Below, piece by piece: positions 40,279 through 50,400 of a DNA stretch of 64,000 bases. Positions within the stretch are counted from its first letter, which is position 1, and each line of letters opens with the position of its first letter. Position numbers and translations under genes: made by a program. The notes beneath the pieces were generated by a model that was not told where the DNA came from, ran no database searches, and worked only from the letters and a program-made list of their open reading frames with translations. The stretch spans positions 28,305 through 92,304 of IMG/VR virus record IMGVR_UViG_3300020442_000017; one strand, written 5' to 3'. Source of the stretch: a virus.

Positions 40279-43200
40279 ATGACCGTTTATTCCTACAACA
40301 CAATAGGAGTATTTCCATCAATCATTCGCACTGCGAGTGGCGGTTTAGGCAGCTTTTCATATGTTTATGAACCAAGCATTATTGATCTCTTTATTGAGAT
40401 TGATTATGGCACTTTAGCATTTGATACTACTCCAGTAACTACAACTACAACTGTACTGGTAGATGATCTAAATGCTACTCTAACAAATACTATCCTGTCG
40501 GATACTGGAACAGGGACAGGAACAACTGGTGGATTTAATATTGGTAGACATATTAGATTCAACAGCACAAATAAACCTAGAACGGTAGAGTTCAGTTTAC
40601 CAAACAATATTGATTCTTCACTAACTTTTGAAGTAATTAGAGGTAATGACGCCAACGGTGGTGAAGATCCAGATACTTTAGCAGAAAGTTTAAACTTAGA
40701 GTATTATGATGGAAGTTCATGGACTTCTATTGATACTGTAGTAGCATATAATGATGCTACATTTAACACGTTAAAATCTGTAGAGATTACAATTCCTTCT
40801 GTAGCGAGAGCAGCAGGTACACAATTTAGATTAATACAACCAGACCATAGTGGAAACAATTGGGATAACTATGGATTAAAATCAGTAGCATATACGCATA
40901 CGTCAACTCCAGTATTACCAACGAAAGATCTTGGTAATATTACAGATCTCAACGCTACGATAGAAGATCGTGGACGTATATTCTATGTTACAAATGTAGA
41001 ATCCTTTGGATTCGCTAAAACACTTAACGCTGCTTCTTGGAAAGCAACTAGTGCATGGGTCGGTGAAGGAAGTCTTATCTCCTTTGGTAGACAGACATCT
41101 CCTGCTGTATATGGTTACATCGCTGATGGTAAGGTCCGAAGTCTTCAAGGTACTGCGGATGTTGAGTTCACTGCCGTTGATGGCGGCAGTGGATTCTTCC
41201 CACTACAAGGAAGTGCTATTATTGGAATCACCGCTGATATTATCGGCAGTGGAAGATTTACAACGCTTTCAGGTTCTGCTGAATCTGTTGCAGTCAATCC
41301 AGACGAGAGGCAAATACTATTCTCGTTTACAGGTCAACGCAGTTCTGAAAGAACAACCAATATTTACAATGGTGTTGGAACACTAAGTAATCTCGCAAGT
41401 CTTGAGGAAGACAGAGGTTTTGCTTGGTATGGTTCTGGTGTCATTACCCTACAGTCAAATAATGACGAAAGGAAGACAGATAATTATAATCACACTTCTA
41501 TAGTTCCATGGTCTACGAGAGACTTTGGAAACATTACTCAATGTAATGCAGAAGAAATTGTTTCTGGTGATCTATCTGGTCAAGCAGCGACTGGATGCAC
41601 CATTGTTGTTGAACCTAATACAACAGCGAGAGTTGTACTTGGTCAAACATATCAAACTGCTCAAGACGTTAATTATCCATCAACGTTTATTGATTGGGGA
41701 ACTATCACATTCCCAGCAGCAATGTCTCAGGATTGGGGTAATATCCTTGATCGTGAGTTGCGTCCACAAGGACTCATCAGAATTGATGTAGAGAAAGGTG
41801 CTGCATCTATATTCCAACCCAATTGGGTTGGTCGTGGTGGATTGCGTCTCAGAGGCAAAGCAACACTACCTGTATTTGCTAACGAAAAAGGTACTGGTAT
41901 TCTCCACAAAATTCGTGGTGTTGCAATTACAAACTTCAGTCTACTGCAACCTGGCGACGGTCTATTCAAGTTTGTTAGTGATGCATCTTCTAGCACTGGA
42001 GTTGAAGCATTTGGTTCTGGATCCTTCAAGAAATTTGGTGGTGCAGCAGAATCTTCTACCTTCAATCCACTTGAAGAACAGATTCTATTCTCCTTTGGTG
42101 GAGCATATAGTAACCTCAAGTTTACCCACGGTACTTGGATCGGATCTGGAAGAATTAATAATATTGCATCTCTGGAAGCAGAGAAGGGATCATTTGATTA
42201 TGTTGGTTCTGGTGAAATTAATATTATTTCCAGAAAACCAGTATGGCCTGAAGATTCCGATGAGAAACATACAGAAGCTTACAACTTCAGTGCATTTGTC
42301 CCATCAATTGATCTTGACTACGGTCTAATTGTTGATATTACAAATGTTGTTGTTACTGAACTAACAACACAAACAATATCTACAGATACAACAGCACCAA
42401 GTGGTGTTATAAGAGTTGGTCTAAACGAAACTGTAACGTTAAGTGCAGTATACAATGTTCCTAACACAACATCTGTACCAACAATTACAGATGATTATGG
42501 TTTAGTATCTGAAGTTCATGATCCAACAACTGATTATGGTTGGATACTTGGAACTCATGCTCACGGTATTCCATTCGGCACAGTTGCCGATATTACTGGT
42601 ACTTCTGAAAATCCAAGAACTCGTACATACATTGCCAGTGGCGATGGACTATTCAAGATTACAGGTAAGGCAAGACTTCCTCTATTCGCCAGTGTATTTG
42701 GTGGAGGTCTATTCAAACCTCAAGGTGCATCTGTCACCAACTTTAGTCTACTTGCTCCAGGTGATGGACACATCAATGGAATGTATGGCGAAGGTGCAGA
42801 AAGCACTGTTACTGAATACTATGGTGATGGTGCATTTAGAAAACTCAGTGGTGCAGCAGAATCTGCTTCCTTCAATCCATTGGAGAGGCAGATGCTCTTC
42901 TCCTTCAATGGTGCAGTACAAAATCTTGCTTTCGCTCACGGAACATTTGGTGGCGACGGTGTACTGTTTACATTTGAAGGTGGTGGAGAGAGAACATCAT
43001 ATGATTATGTTGGTTCTGGTTCTATCCTCACATTCAACAAACTTGAGGAAGCAAGAACTTACTTCTACAACTGTAGTTCTATTGTTCCATTCTTGGATAT
43101 TGACTACGGTCTCATTGTTGATCAAGCAAATGCTGCTGTTACCGATCTCACAACACAGACTATTTCTTCCGATGAAATCGCTGCAACTGGATCGGTCAGA

Positions 43201-46200
43201 ATTGGTCTCAATGAGGTAGTAACTCTTGGTGCAGTATACACTGTTCCCAATCAAGTTACAACTCCAACCACATTCATTGATTACAATATTGTCAATGAAA
43301 CTGAAGATGAACTTCTTGATCATGGACACATTCTTGACAGTGTTCAGGTTGGAATGCCTGGCTGCATCTATGGAACTGTTGAAGTTCGTGGTGTTGCTGA
43401 TATTGCATTCACCCCCAATAATATTTCTAGGGGTGAATTGCAACTTAGAGGTGAAGCAAGAATCTTCAGCATTCTTAGAAATATTGGAGAAGGTACTCTA
43501 TTTGCAATTTCTGGTGCATCCAGTTCTTCTGGTGCTGCTTACGAATCAACAGGTCTATTCCAGACACTTGGATTTGCAGAGGTTGCTTTTGTCACAGAAT
43601 ATGCTGGATCTGGTGCATTCAGAAAACTCAGTGGTGTAGCGGAGTCTATTACCTTCAATCCACTGGAGAAGCAAATGCTCTTCTCCTTTACTGGTACTGC
43701 TGGAATTCCATCCATCACACTCAGTCATATTGGAGATGGCAATCTATTCACGTTTGATGGAACTACTGATAGCACCACATTTGCACATTATGGTTCTGGT
43801 GTTATCAGTCTCAGGTCCAAGAAACCAAGACCTGATGTTGACTCTGAAGAGAAGCATACCGAAGTATACGATCTTAACATTGATTGTATTCAACCAGAGT
43901 ATGATTATGGTTCACTTATTGACGCAGCACTTTCACAGTGTACGCCTACAAGTGGTCTAATAAATGCAACAACAACTGCACCTACTGGTTGTATTACTCT
44001 AGACGGTACACTTGGAATATATCCAAATGTAACTTATACAGTACCAGTTGCAGTTAACTCTCCAACTACTCTGTTTGATTACGGTACTGTTCCTGATCCA
44101 GAAGATGGAACGGATGATTATGGTTGGATTCTTGATCCAACTGGTAAGCATTGTCCATTCGGACAAATCCATCATATCAGAGGAAGTTCTGGTCCTAACT
44201 CCAGAACCTTCCGTGAAGTATTCACTGGTGAAAGTGAGCATAAGGTATACGGCATCAATATTTCTGGTGATGCAGAAATTGTTGTACCACCTCAGTGGTA
44301 TGGTTACGGTGTACTTGATGTCACATCACGTCCTATCTCCATCACTGGATTTAGTTTACGCACATTTGGTGGCGGTAATCTATTTGGTATTGGTGGTGGT
44401 GCAGAATCTGTTACGTTCGTTCCATCTGGTGGTCAGGTTCTATTCAAGTTTGTTCCTGGTCCGTTTGATAGATGGACAACATACGATTGGCAACCTTCTT
44501 GGCAAGGTAGAGGTGCGATTACGCTTCCTGACGGTGAAGCAGTTACACGTTATGTACCTCATGTTACTGGTACTGGTAACATTCCAGTATTCAGTGGTGC
44601 TGCTGAATCTCTCACTGTTAATCCAGAAGAAAGACAACTTCTATTCTCATTTACAGGAGAAGTTCAAGAAGCATTTGTTGCGAACCCACCAGAAAGAACT
44701 CTACAGATCAGTTTCAACAATCGTGGATTCACCACTGGTATATTCTTCGTTCCACATTATCCAGGCGATGGTCTTATCTCTGTTTCTGGAGATGCCAATA
44801 TTCATTATGTACCTCATGTTATTGGTACTGGATCTATTCCAGTATTCAATGGTGCAGCAGAATCTCTTACTGTCAATCCAGACGAAAGACAGATGCTATT
44901 CTCCTTTATCGGGGAACGTCTGTCAGAGAAGAAATCTGTTGCAGAGATTGGATTTGGAGATATTCTCTTCAGTGGTACATCTGGAGATCCATTACTTACA
45001 TTTGCAGAACAACCATTTGGTACAGTTCCTGTATCTGGAGAAGCACACATTGTTGCATCTCTACTCCATGTTGGTTCTGGTACATTCAGAAAACTCAGTG
45101 GTGCAGCGGAATCTGCAACATTCAACCCACAAGAAAGAGATCTTCTATTCTCCTTTACTGGAGAAAGAATTGCAGAATCTACAAGCTTCAGCGAAGTTGC
45201 TTCTGGAACTCTGTTTGGATTCAGTGGAGCATCAGAGACATTTGCGTTTGCTTACGAAACTCAAGGTCTATTCAGAGTTGCAGACGAAGCTCTGGTTGTT
45301 GCATCTCTACTCCATGTCGGTTCTGGTACTATCAGAAAGTTTGCTGGAGCAGCAGAATCTCTTACCGTCAATCCAGACGAAAGACAACTTCTATTCTCTT
45401 TCACTGGAGAAGGATCACAGTCTCTCACTGTTGCTGAGACCAAACAGGTTGAAATTGATATTACTGGTAAGGCAGATCCAGTTCTTAGAACTCAAGCATT
45501 CCATGGTTCTGGAACCTTTACTGTCACTGGTGAAGTTGGTGTTAAATATGTACCCAACAACGTTGGATTTGGTAATATCTTTGCTATCAATGGTGCAGCA
45601 GAGTCTATCACTGTCAATCCAGACGAGAAGCAAATGCTCTTCTCGTTCCTTGGAGAAGTTGCAGACAGCGTTACTGTCAGAGAAATCAGCAAAGGTGGAA
45701 CTCTTACATTCACTGGTACATCTGGAGATCCATTACTCTCATTTGCAGAGAGTGGATTTGGTCAGACAAAACTTCGTGGAAAGGTTCGCTTTACTACACA
45801 TCGCAGTATCTTTGGTACTGGTTCCTTCAGGAAGTTTGGTGGATCTGCGGAAGCAGTTGCATTCAATCCAGTGGAAAGGGATGCACTGTTCAGATTCGTT
45901 GGAGATGCTACGCACAAAATTACCAGTGTTTACATTGGTTCTGGTTCTCTCAGAAAACTCAGTGGTGCAGCAGAGGCAGTTGCCTTCAATCCAGACGAAA
46001 GACAAATGCTCTTCTCCTTCGCTGGAGATGGTGCAGATTCCAGAACAGCGAGAGAAGTCAGTCAGGGTGGAACTCTCAAAACATCTGGAACAGCAAAAGT
46101 TCTTGTCAGTTTTGCACACGCTGGCGAAGGTACAATTCCTCTCAGTGGCGATGCTCGCACTACAAGAGCAAGAGACTTTGTTGGATTTGGATCTATTCCA

Positions 46201-46584
46201 GTATTCAGAGGTGCAGCAGAATCTCTCACCTTCAATCCAACAGAAAGAGAAATTCTCTTCTCCTTCAATGGAGAGCGTATATCAGAGAAGACTACCGCAA
46301 GAGAACTCAGTCAAGGTGGCACTCTTCTTGTTGGTAGTGAACTTGAAGCAATACGACTCACATTCAGTGAGCAACCTCATGTTGAGATTGCAGTTAATGG
46401 CGACAGTGTTGACCTACGTGCCTTTGCATATCAAGGATCTGGAAGAATTTCCAATGTCAATAATGTTGAGGATTCATTTGTACGTGCTCCATGGCAGGCT
46501 AGCGGCACAGTCAAGATTACAGGTGATGCACTCATTCAAGTACAACTCTTCCAGCCAGAGTTCGTACAGGTTTGGATTATCTAA
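40279..46584 (+). CDS. Giant repeat-rich virion protein (2101 aa)
   Basis: At least 13 degenerate repeats carry a core G-(A/S)-AES-x-x-x-NP-x-E-(R/K)-Q-x-LFSF, for example GAAESLTVNPDERQLLFSFT, between about residues 335 and 2000. In the C-terminal half they recur roughly every 60-85 residues. Between cores lie GSGTFRKLSG and SFAESGFGQTKLRG type beta-turns. The N-terminal half also has recurring DLDYGLIVD, DYGWILGTHAHGIPFG and TVTLSAVYNVPN units. The protein may be an extended beta-repeat filament such as a long tail fibre. It ends EFVQVWII. No enzymatic domain was seen. A second + strand frame is open for 847 codons over the C-terminal part, but I treat it as a shadow. Confidence 0.75.
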   Translation: MTVYSYNTIGVFPSIIRTASGGLGSFSYVYEPSIIDLFIEIDYGTLAFDTTPVTTTTTVLVDDLNATLTNTILSDTGTGTGTTGGFNIGRHIRFNSTNKPRTVEFSLPNNIDSSLTFEVIRGNDANGGEDPDTLAESLNLEYYDGSSWTSIDTVVAYNDATFNTLKSVEITIPSVARAAGTQFRLIQPDHSGNNWDNYGLKSVAYTHTSTPVLPTKDLGNITDLNATIEDRGRIFYVTNVESFGFAKTLNAASWKATSAWVGEGSLISFGRQTSPAVYGYIADGKVRSLQGTADVEFTAVDGGSGFFPLQGSAIIGITADIIGSGRFTTLSGSAESVAVNPDERQILFSFTGQRSSERTTNIYNGVGTLSNLASLEEDRGFAWYGSGVITLQSNNDERKTDNYNHTSIVPWSTRDFGNITQCNAEEIVSGDLSGQAATGCTIVVEPNTTARVVLGQTYQTAQDVNYPSTFIDWGTITFPAAMSQDWGNILDRELRPQGLIRIDVEKGAASIFQPNWVGRGGLRLRGKATLPVFANEKGTGILHKIRGVAITNFSLLQPGDGLFKFVSDASSSTGVEAFGSGSFKKFGGAAESSTFNPLEEQILFSFGGAYSNLKFTHGTWIGSGRINNIASLEAEKGSFDYVGSGEINIISRKPVWPEDSDEKHTEAYNFSAFVPSIDLDYGLIVDITNVVVTELTTQTISTDTTAPSGVIRVGLNETVTLSAVYNVPNTTSVPTITDDYGLVSEVHDPTTDYGWILGTHAHGIPFGTVADITGTSENPRTRTYIASGDGLFKITGKARLPLFASVFGGGLFKPQGASVTNFSLLAPGDGHINGMYGEGAESTVTEYYGDGAFRKLSGAAESASFNPLERQMLFSFNGAVQNLAFAHGTFGGDGVLFTFEGGGERTSYDYVGSGSILTFNKLEEARTYFYNCSSIVPFLDIDYGLIVDQANAAVTDLTTQTISSDEIAATGSVRIGLNEVVTLGAVYTVPNQVTTPTTFIDYNIVNETEDELLDHGHILDSVQVGMPGCIYGTVEVRGVADIAFTPNNISRGELQLRGEARIFSILRNIGEGTLFAISGASSSSGAAYESTGLFQTLGFAEVAFVTEYAGSGAFRKLSGVAESITFNPLEKQMLFSFTGTAGIPSITLSHIGDGNLFTFDGTTDSTTFAHYGSGVISLRSKKPRPDVDSEEKHTEVYDLNIDCIQPEYDYGSLIDAALSQCTPTSGLINATTTAPTGCITLDGTLGIYPNVTYTVPVAVNSPTTLFDYGTVPDPEDGTDDYGWILDPTGKHCPFGQIHHIRGSSGPNSRTFREVFTGESEHKVYGINISGDAEIVVPPQWYGYGVLDVTSRPISITGFSLRTFGGGNLFGIGGGAESVTFVPSGGQVLFKFVPGPFDRWTTYDWQPSWQGRGAITLPDGEAVTRYVPHVTGTGNIPVFSGAAESLTVNPEERQLLFSFTGEVQEAFVANPPERTLQISFNNRGFTTGIFFVPHYPGDGLISVSGDANIHYVPHVIGTGSIPVFNGAAESLTVNPDERQMLFSFIGERLSEKKSVAEIGFGDILFSGTSGDPLLTFAEQPFGTVPVSGEAHIVASLLHVGSGTFRKLSGAAESATFNPQERDLLFSFTGERIAESTSFSEVASGTLFGFSGASETFAFAYETQGLFRVADEALVVASLLHVGSGTIRKFAGAAESLTVNPDERQLLFSFTGEGSQSLTVAETKQVEIDITGKADPVLRTQAFHGSGTFTVTGEVGVKYVPNNVGFGNIFAINGAAESITVNPDEKQMLFSFLGEVADSVTVREISKGGTLTFTGTSGDPLLSFAESGFGQTKLRGKVRFTTHRSIFGTGSFRKFGGSAEAVAFNPVERDALFRFVGDATHKITSVYIGSGSLRKLSGAAEAVAFNPDERQMLFSFAGDGADSRTAREVSQGGTLKTSGTAKVLVSFAHAGEGTIPLSGDARTTRARDFVGFGSIPVFRGAAESLTFNPTEREILFSFNGERISEKTTARELSQGGTLLVGSELEAIRLTFSEQPHVEIAVNGDSVDLRAFAYQGSGRISNVNNVEDSFVRAPWQASGTVKITGDALIQVQLFQPEFVQVWII

Positions 46585-46586
46585 AA

Positions 46587-46594
46587 TATAAATA
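46587..46594 (+). promoter_or_regulatory. Late promoter TATAAATA
   Basis: Exact late consensus, 27 bases before ATG 46622. Confidence 0.75.
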
Positions 46595-46621
46595 TACTTG
46601 AGAAGAAAGTGTACGTAAATA

Positions 46622-47083
46622 ATGACCACTCAGGTACAATTTAGAAAAGGTACAACTTCAGAACACGCCATTTTCACTGGTGCTAATGCAGAGATAACAG
46701 TTGATACTGAAAAGAAAACAGCTGTTGTACATGATGGAAGTGATGTTGGTGGTTTTGAATTACAACGTGCTCGCTGGGAAGTAGTTGACACATCAGGAGA
46801 TTTATCCTGTGGTGTTAAATATCTTCTTGACACAAGCAGTGGTGCTTTAACATTGCAAATGCCATATGAATCAAATGGGGTAGTACCTCATGTAGGTGAT
46901 ATGCTTGAAATGACTGACTTTAAAGCAACATGGGCTATAAATAATGTTACTTTAACAACAACTGGTAACAGTCAGTTATTCTTAAACAAATTTGGAAACA
47001 CTGATTCAACCTTTGTATTAGATGTCGCTGGACTTTATGTTCAGTTTGTTTGGGACGGAACTTACTGGAGGATCTTAGCATGA
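46622..47083 (+). CDS. Fibre N-terminal domain protein (153 aa)
   Basis: The start (VQFRKGTTSEHAIFTGANAE, then ITVDTEKKTAVVHDGSDVGG) is the well-known phage-fibre head in which R-x-G-T, F-T-G-A and T-x-x-K-x-x-V-V-H-D-G recur. Related heads begin Mtd-type and gp37-like receptor proteins. The rest is beta-rich (NNVTLTTTGNSQLFLNKFGN, then YVQFVWDGTYWRIL). It is too short for a full fibre and probably acts as an adaptor for the following large fibre protein. The stop overlaps the next ATG. Confidence 0.7.
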   Translation: MTTQVQFRKGTTSEHAIFTGANAEITVDTEKKTAVVHDGSDVGGFELQRARWEVVDTSGDLSCGVKYLLDTSSGALTLQMPYESNGVVPHVGDMLEMTDFKATWAINNVTLTTTGNSQLFLNKFGNTDSTFVLDVAGLYVQFVWDGTYWRILA

Positions 47084-47445
47084 GTTTATATCTCAGTGCA
47101 AGCACCGCAACACAAGAACAAAATGTTGCAAATTCAAATGATTTTACCGTACATGCTCTAAGGAGAGACAAGGACGGTATGCTTCATTACACAAAGGCAA
47201 GATCTACAGAAGATGAAGTCTTTGATTTTCACCGCACAGATGGTGAAGAATATACAGATTTTCTTCAAGGAACAGAATATGTTCTTGCAGATACAGGTGA
47301 AAAGAAGTATTCAAATGATACTGATGATAAATACCAACAGTTCAGGTTTGACTTCAGACGCTTGACATATTTCATTGATAGTGATGGTTACTTAGTCGCA
47401 AGACTAAATAAAGATTATGATCATAACGCAAACGGCCCTAAGTAG
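47080..47445 (+). CDS. Virion-associated hypothetical protein (121 aa)
   Basis: I chose ATG 47080 because it overlaps the previous stop (ATGA). The protein is polar, with a beta-rich N-terminus (SLYLSASTATQEQNVANSND), then FTVHALRRDKDGMLHYTKAR, and a second half containing FRFDFRRLTYFIDSDGYLVA. It is sandwiched between fibre genes, so probably part of the same fibre complex. Confidence 0.65.
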   Translation: MSLYLSASTATQEQNVANSNDFTVHALRRDKDGMLHYTKARSTEDEVFDFHRTDGEEYTDFLQGTEYVLADTGEKKYSNDTDDKYQQFRFDFRRLTYFIDSDGYLVARLNKDYDHNANGPK

Positions 47446-47457
47446 GAATTATAACAA

Positions 47458-50400
47458 ATGGCAGATTTTAGACTCGGTAGACTAAAGTTTAAGTGGAGAG
47501 GAGCATGGGCTGCCTCCACTGCTTTCGTCATTGACGATATCGTCAAGTATGGTGGCAACACATATGTGTGTACAACCAACCACACTTCATCAGGCACAAC
47601 CTCTTTTTACTCAAGTGACTTAAGTAATTGGGATCTTCATGTTGAAGGTATTGAAAATAGAGGTGACTGGTCTAGTGGATCTTGGTATAGACTTAATGAT
47701 GTAGTTAAGTACGGTAATACTCAGTACAGAACTACTACTGCTCATACTTCTACTGCCAATTTTGATTCCACCAAATTTGAAGTATACCTAGAGGGTCTTA
47801 ATTTTGAAGATTCTTGGGTATCTGGTACTGAGTACCAAAAGGGTGACGTTGTAACTTTCAGAGGTTATAGTTACGTTGCTAAAACAATTCATACCAGTGC
47901 AACCTCACCTAATGCTGATTCAACCAATTGGGAAGTATTAACAACTGGTTTTGAAGCACGTGGTGAATATGATGCTGCTACAGCATATGCTTTAGGTGAC
48001 GTTGTACGTTATGGTGGTAATTCCTACGTAAACAAACTATCTTCTACTGGTGTTGCTCCTACAGCCACTGCTAACTGGACTCTAATTACTGAGGGTCTTA
48101 ACTGGTTGGGTGCATGGGATTCTGCAACAGTTTACCAGAAGGGTGATGTTGTTAACAGAAACTCAAACTCTTATGTTTGTATCACTGATAACACTACTGG
48201 TGCTGGTAATGCTCCTGAATTAGATCCTAGCGGAAACTATTGGAACTACCTAGCACAGGGTGGTAACGCTGCTCAGGTTCTACAAGAGACTGGAGACCTT
48301 CTCTATCAGGCAGCAAGTGGTGTTAATAGAATCGCACTACCAACTGGGTCTACAGGCACCGCAGCAGAGCAAGCACAGGCATCTGGTCAAGTTCTAACAG
48401 TTGGTGGTTCTCCACTACTCCCAAGATGGGAAAAGAACAATACAACAGGTTCTGTATTCTACGTAACTAAGGAAGGTTCTGATACTAATAACGGTCTAAG
48501 CATCTCTAGAGGTTTTGCTTCACTAAGATATGCTTGTGATTATATCAGTGCTTTAACAGGTGCTGATGCTCCTTCTGCAACCAACCCAATCACAATTTTT
48601 GTTAAGGCAGGTACTTACGAAGAAGTTAACCCAATCGTTGTTCCTGAATTCGTTTCAATTATTGGTGACAACCTAAGAACTTCTGTTGTCAAACCAGCGG
48701 CTGGCGATTCTAACATGCAGTCTTTGACGTTGGGTGCGTCACTCACTCATATTCAATATGGTGAGATCATCTCCAACGCTGCTGGAACCAAAACTGCCAT
48801 GGTTCTAGATACAGATTATGGTTCTGCTGTTCATCTACTAAACTTAACTGGTGGTGTATGGAATTCTGGTGACAAGTATCTAGATATTGTTTCTAACAAA
48901 AATGCAGATGCTCGTAATCTAATCTTCAAAAACGCTAAGTTTATTGCATGGGAAGCATATCATCGCCATGCAGCAAATGAAGGTGCTGTAAATGGAACAG
49001 AAGCAGACGTTAAGAACACACTCCAATCTTACATTGAAGCAATTGCTTTCAATATCAGAGCAGGTGGTAACAATAAAGTCTATGATTATGCTGCTGCTTA
49101 TGTTGGTGGTACTGCAATCACAGGTAACACTACTCAAGATACTACACTAAACGGTTATATTGAGACTATTGCCGATCAATGTCTACGTGGTATTACTGTT
49201 AGTACTTCCGCTGGAAATACTGAAACACAGTATGTGGATAATACGATCACAAATGACTCTAATGATCCTGCTTGTCCTACAGTTACTGCTGCACTATCAA
49301 CACTCGCTGCTATTCTAGGCAATGCTATTAGTAGCAACAGCATGAGTGGTGCTACATCTACAGATACTTCTATCCAAGTTTCTTCAGTAGATACTCGTAG
49401 CAATGCTGAGTCTACAATGTGCTTACTTGGTTCTCATACTACCATTAAGGAAATGGTATTTGAGGGCATGAGTGGATTCGTTCCTTCTACAAGTGACGAT
49501 AAGGATATGGACACCGCTACAGTTAAGGGTGTCTTCTTCCGACTCAATCCTAACTCTGCAATCACCAAATCTCCTTACATTCAAAACTGTACTCTATTCT
49601 CTGGAGCAGCAGTTGGTATTCTACTTGATGGTGGTGTACACGCACATTATGATAATTCTTCAACACCATCTAACAAGTCAATGGTGTTTGACTCCTTCAC
49701 TCAAGTTATTGACGGTGGTGTTGGTTTCTATGTAACAAGAGGTGCTGCAACTGAGATTGTATCATCCTTCACATACTACGCACACATCTCTTACACTGCT
49801 ACACGTGGTGGTAGAATTCGTGCTGTTACTGGTAACTCATCTTACGGTAAGTATGGTGCGATTGCTAGAGGATTTAAATCTGATGAAGTTACCATTGATG
49901 GTAAAGTCAAGGGTAAGCGTCTCACAATTGATGTTTCAACTCCTCTAGGTGCAACATTCACTGTTGGTGAAAGAATTACAGGTGGAACTTCAGGTGCTAT
50001 TGGTGAACTGATTAACGATCAGTCTACCTCTGGATTCTTGTATTACTTCCCCATTAAAGGAACCTTTGTACAGGGTGAAACAATTACAGGTGGGACTTCC
50101 AACCTCACAGCAAATCTTGTAAACAATACAGATGCTGTTACTGGACAGAAAGGATTTATTCTTACTGTTGTAGATCTACAGAATGCTCCAGATGCTGGTG
50201 GTTCAGTTGAACTTCAAGACAATGGTGTTAACGATGACAGTGGTTCATATGTTATCTCCAATGCTAGTTACATCGCTCCTGATGGAAGAGGTTCATTGAC
50301 TGTAAATCGTGGTCAGTTTGGCACAACTGCTGCTGATCATGATGGTACAACCGCTATTGCTCTATTCCCAGACTCAGGAAGTTCTGCTACTTTGTCTGCT

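Noticed and set aside
41006-43960. Series of same-frame ORFs alongside the 2101-residue gene
   Set aside because: They follow the main gene's repeats in a shifted frame, with Leu/Val/Ser-rich low-complexity products and no start signals; treated as shadows.
45739-46119. Antisense ORFs in the repeat region
   Set aside because: Cys/Ser-rich products mirror the repeat codons; no promoter or ribosome site was seen on the minus strand.
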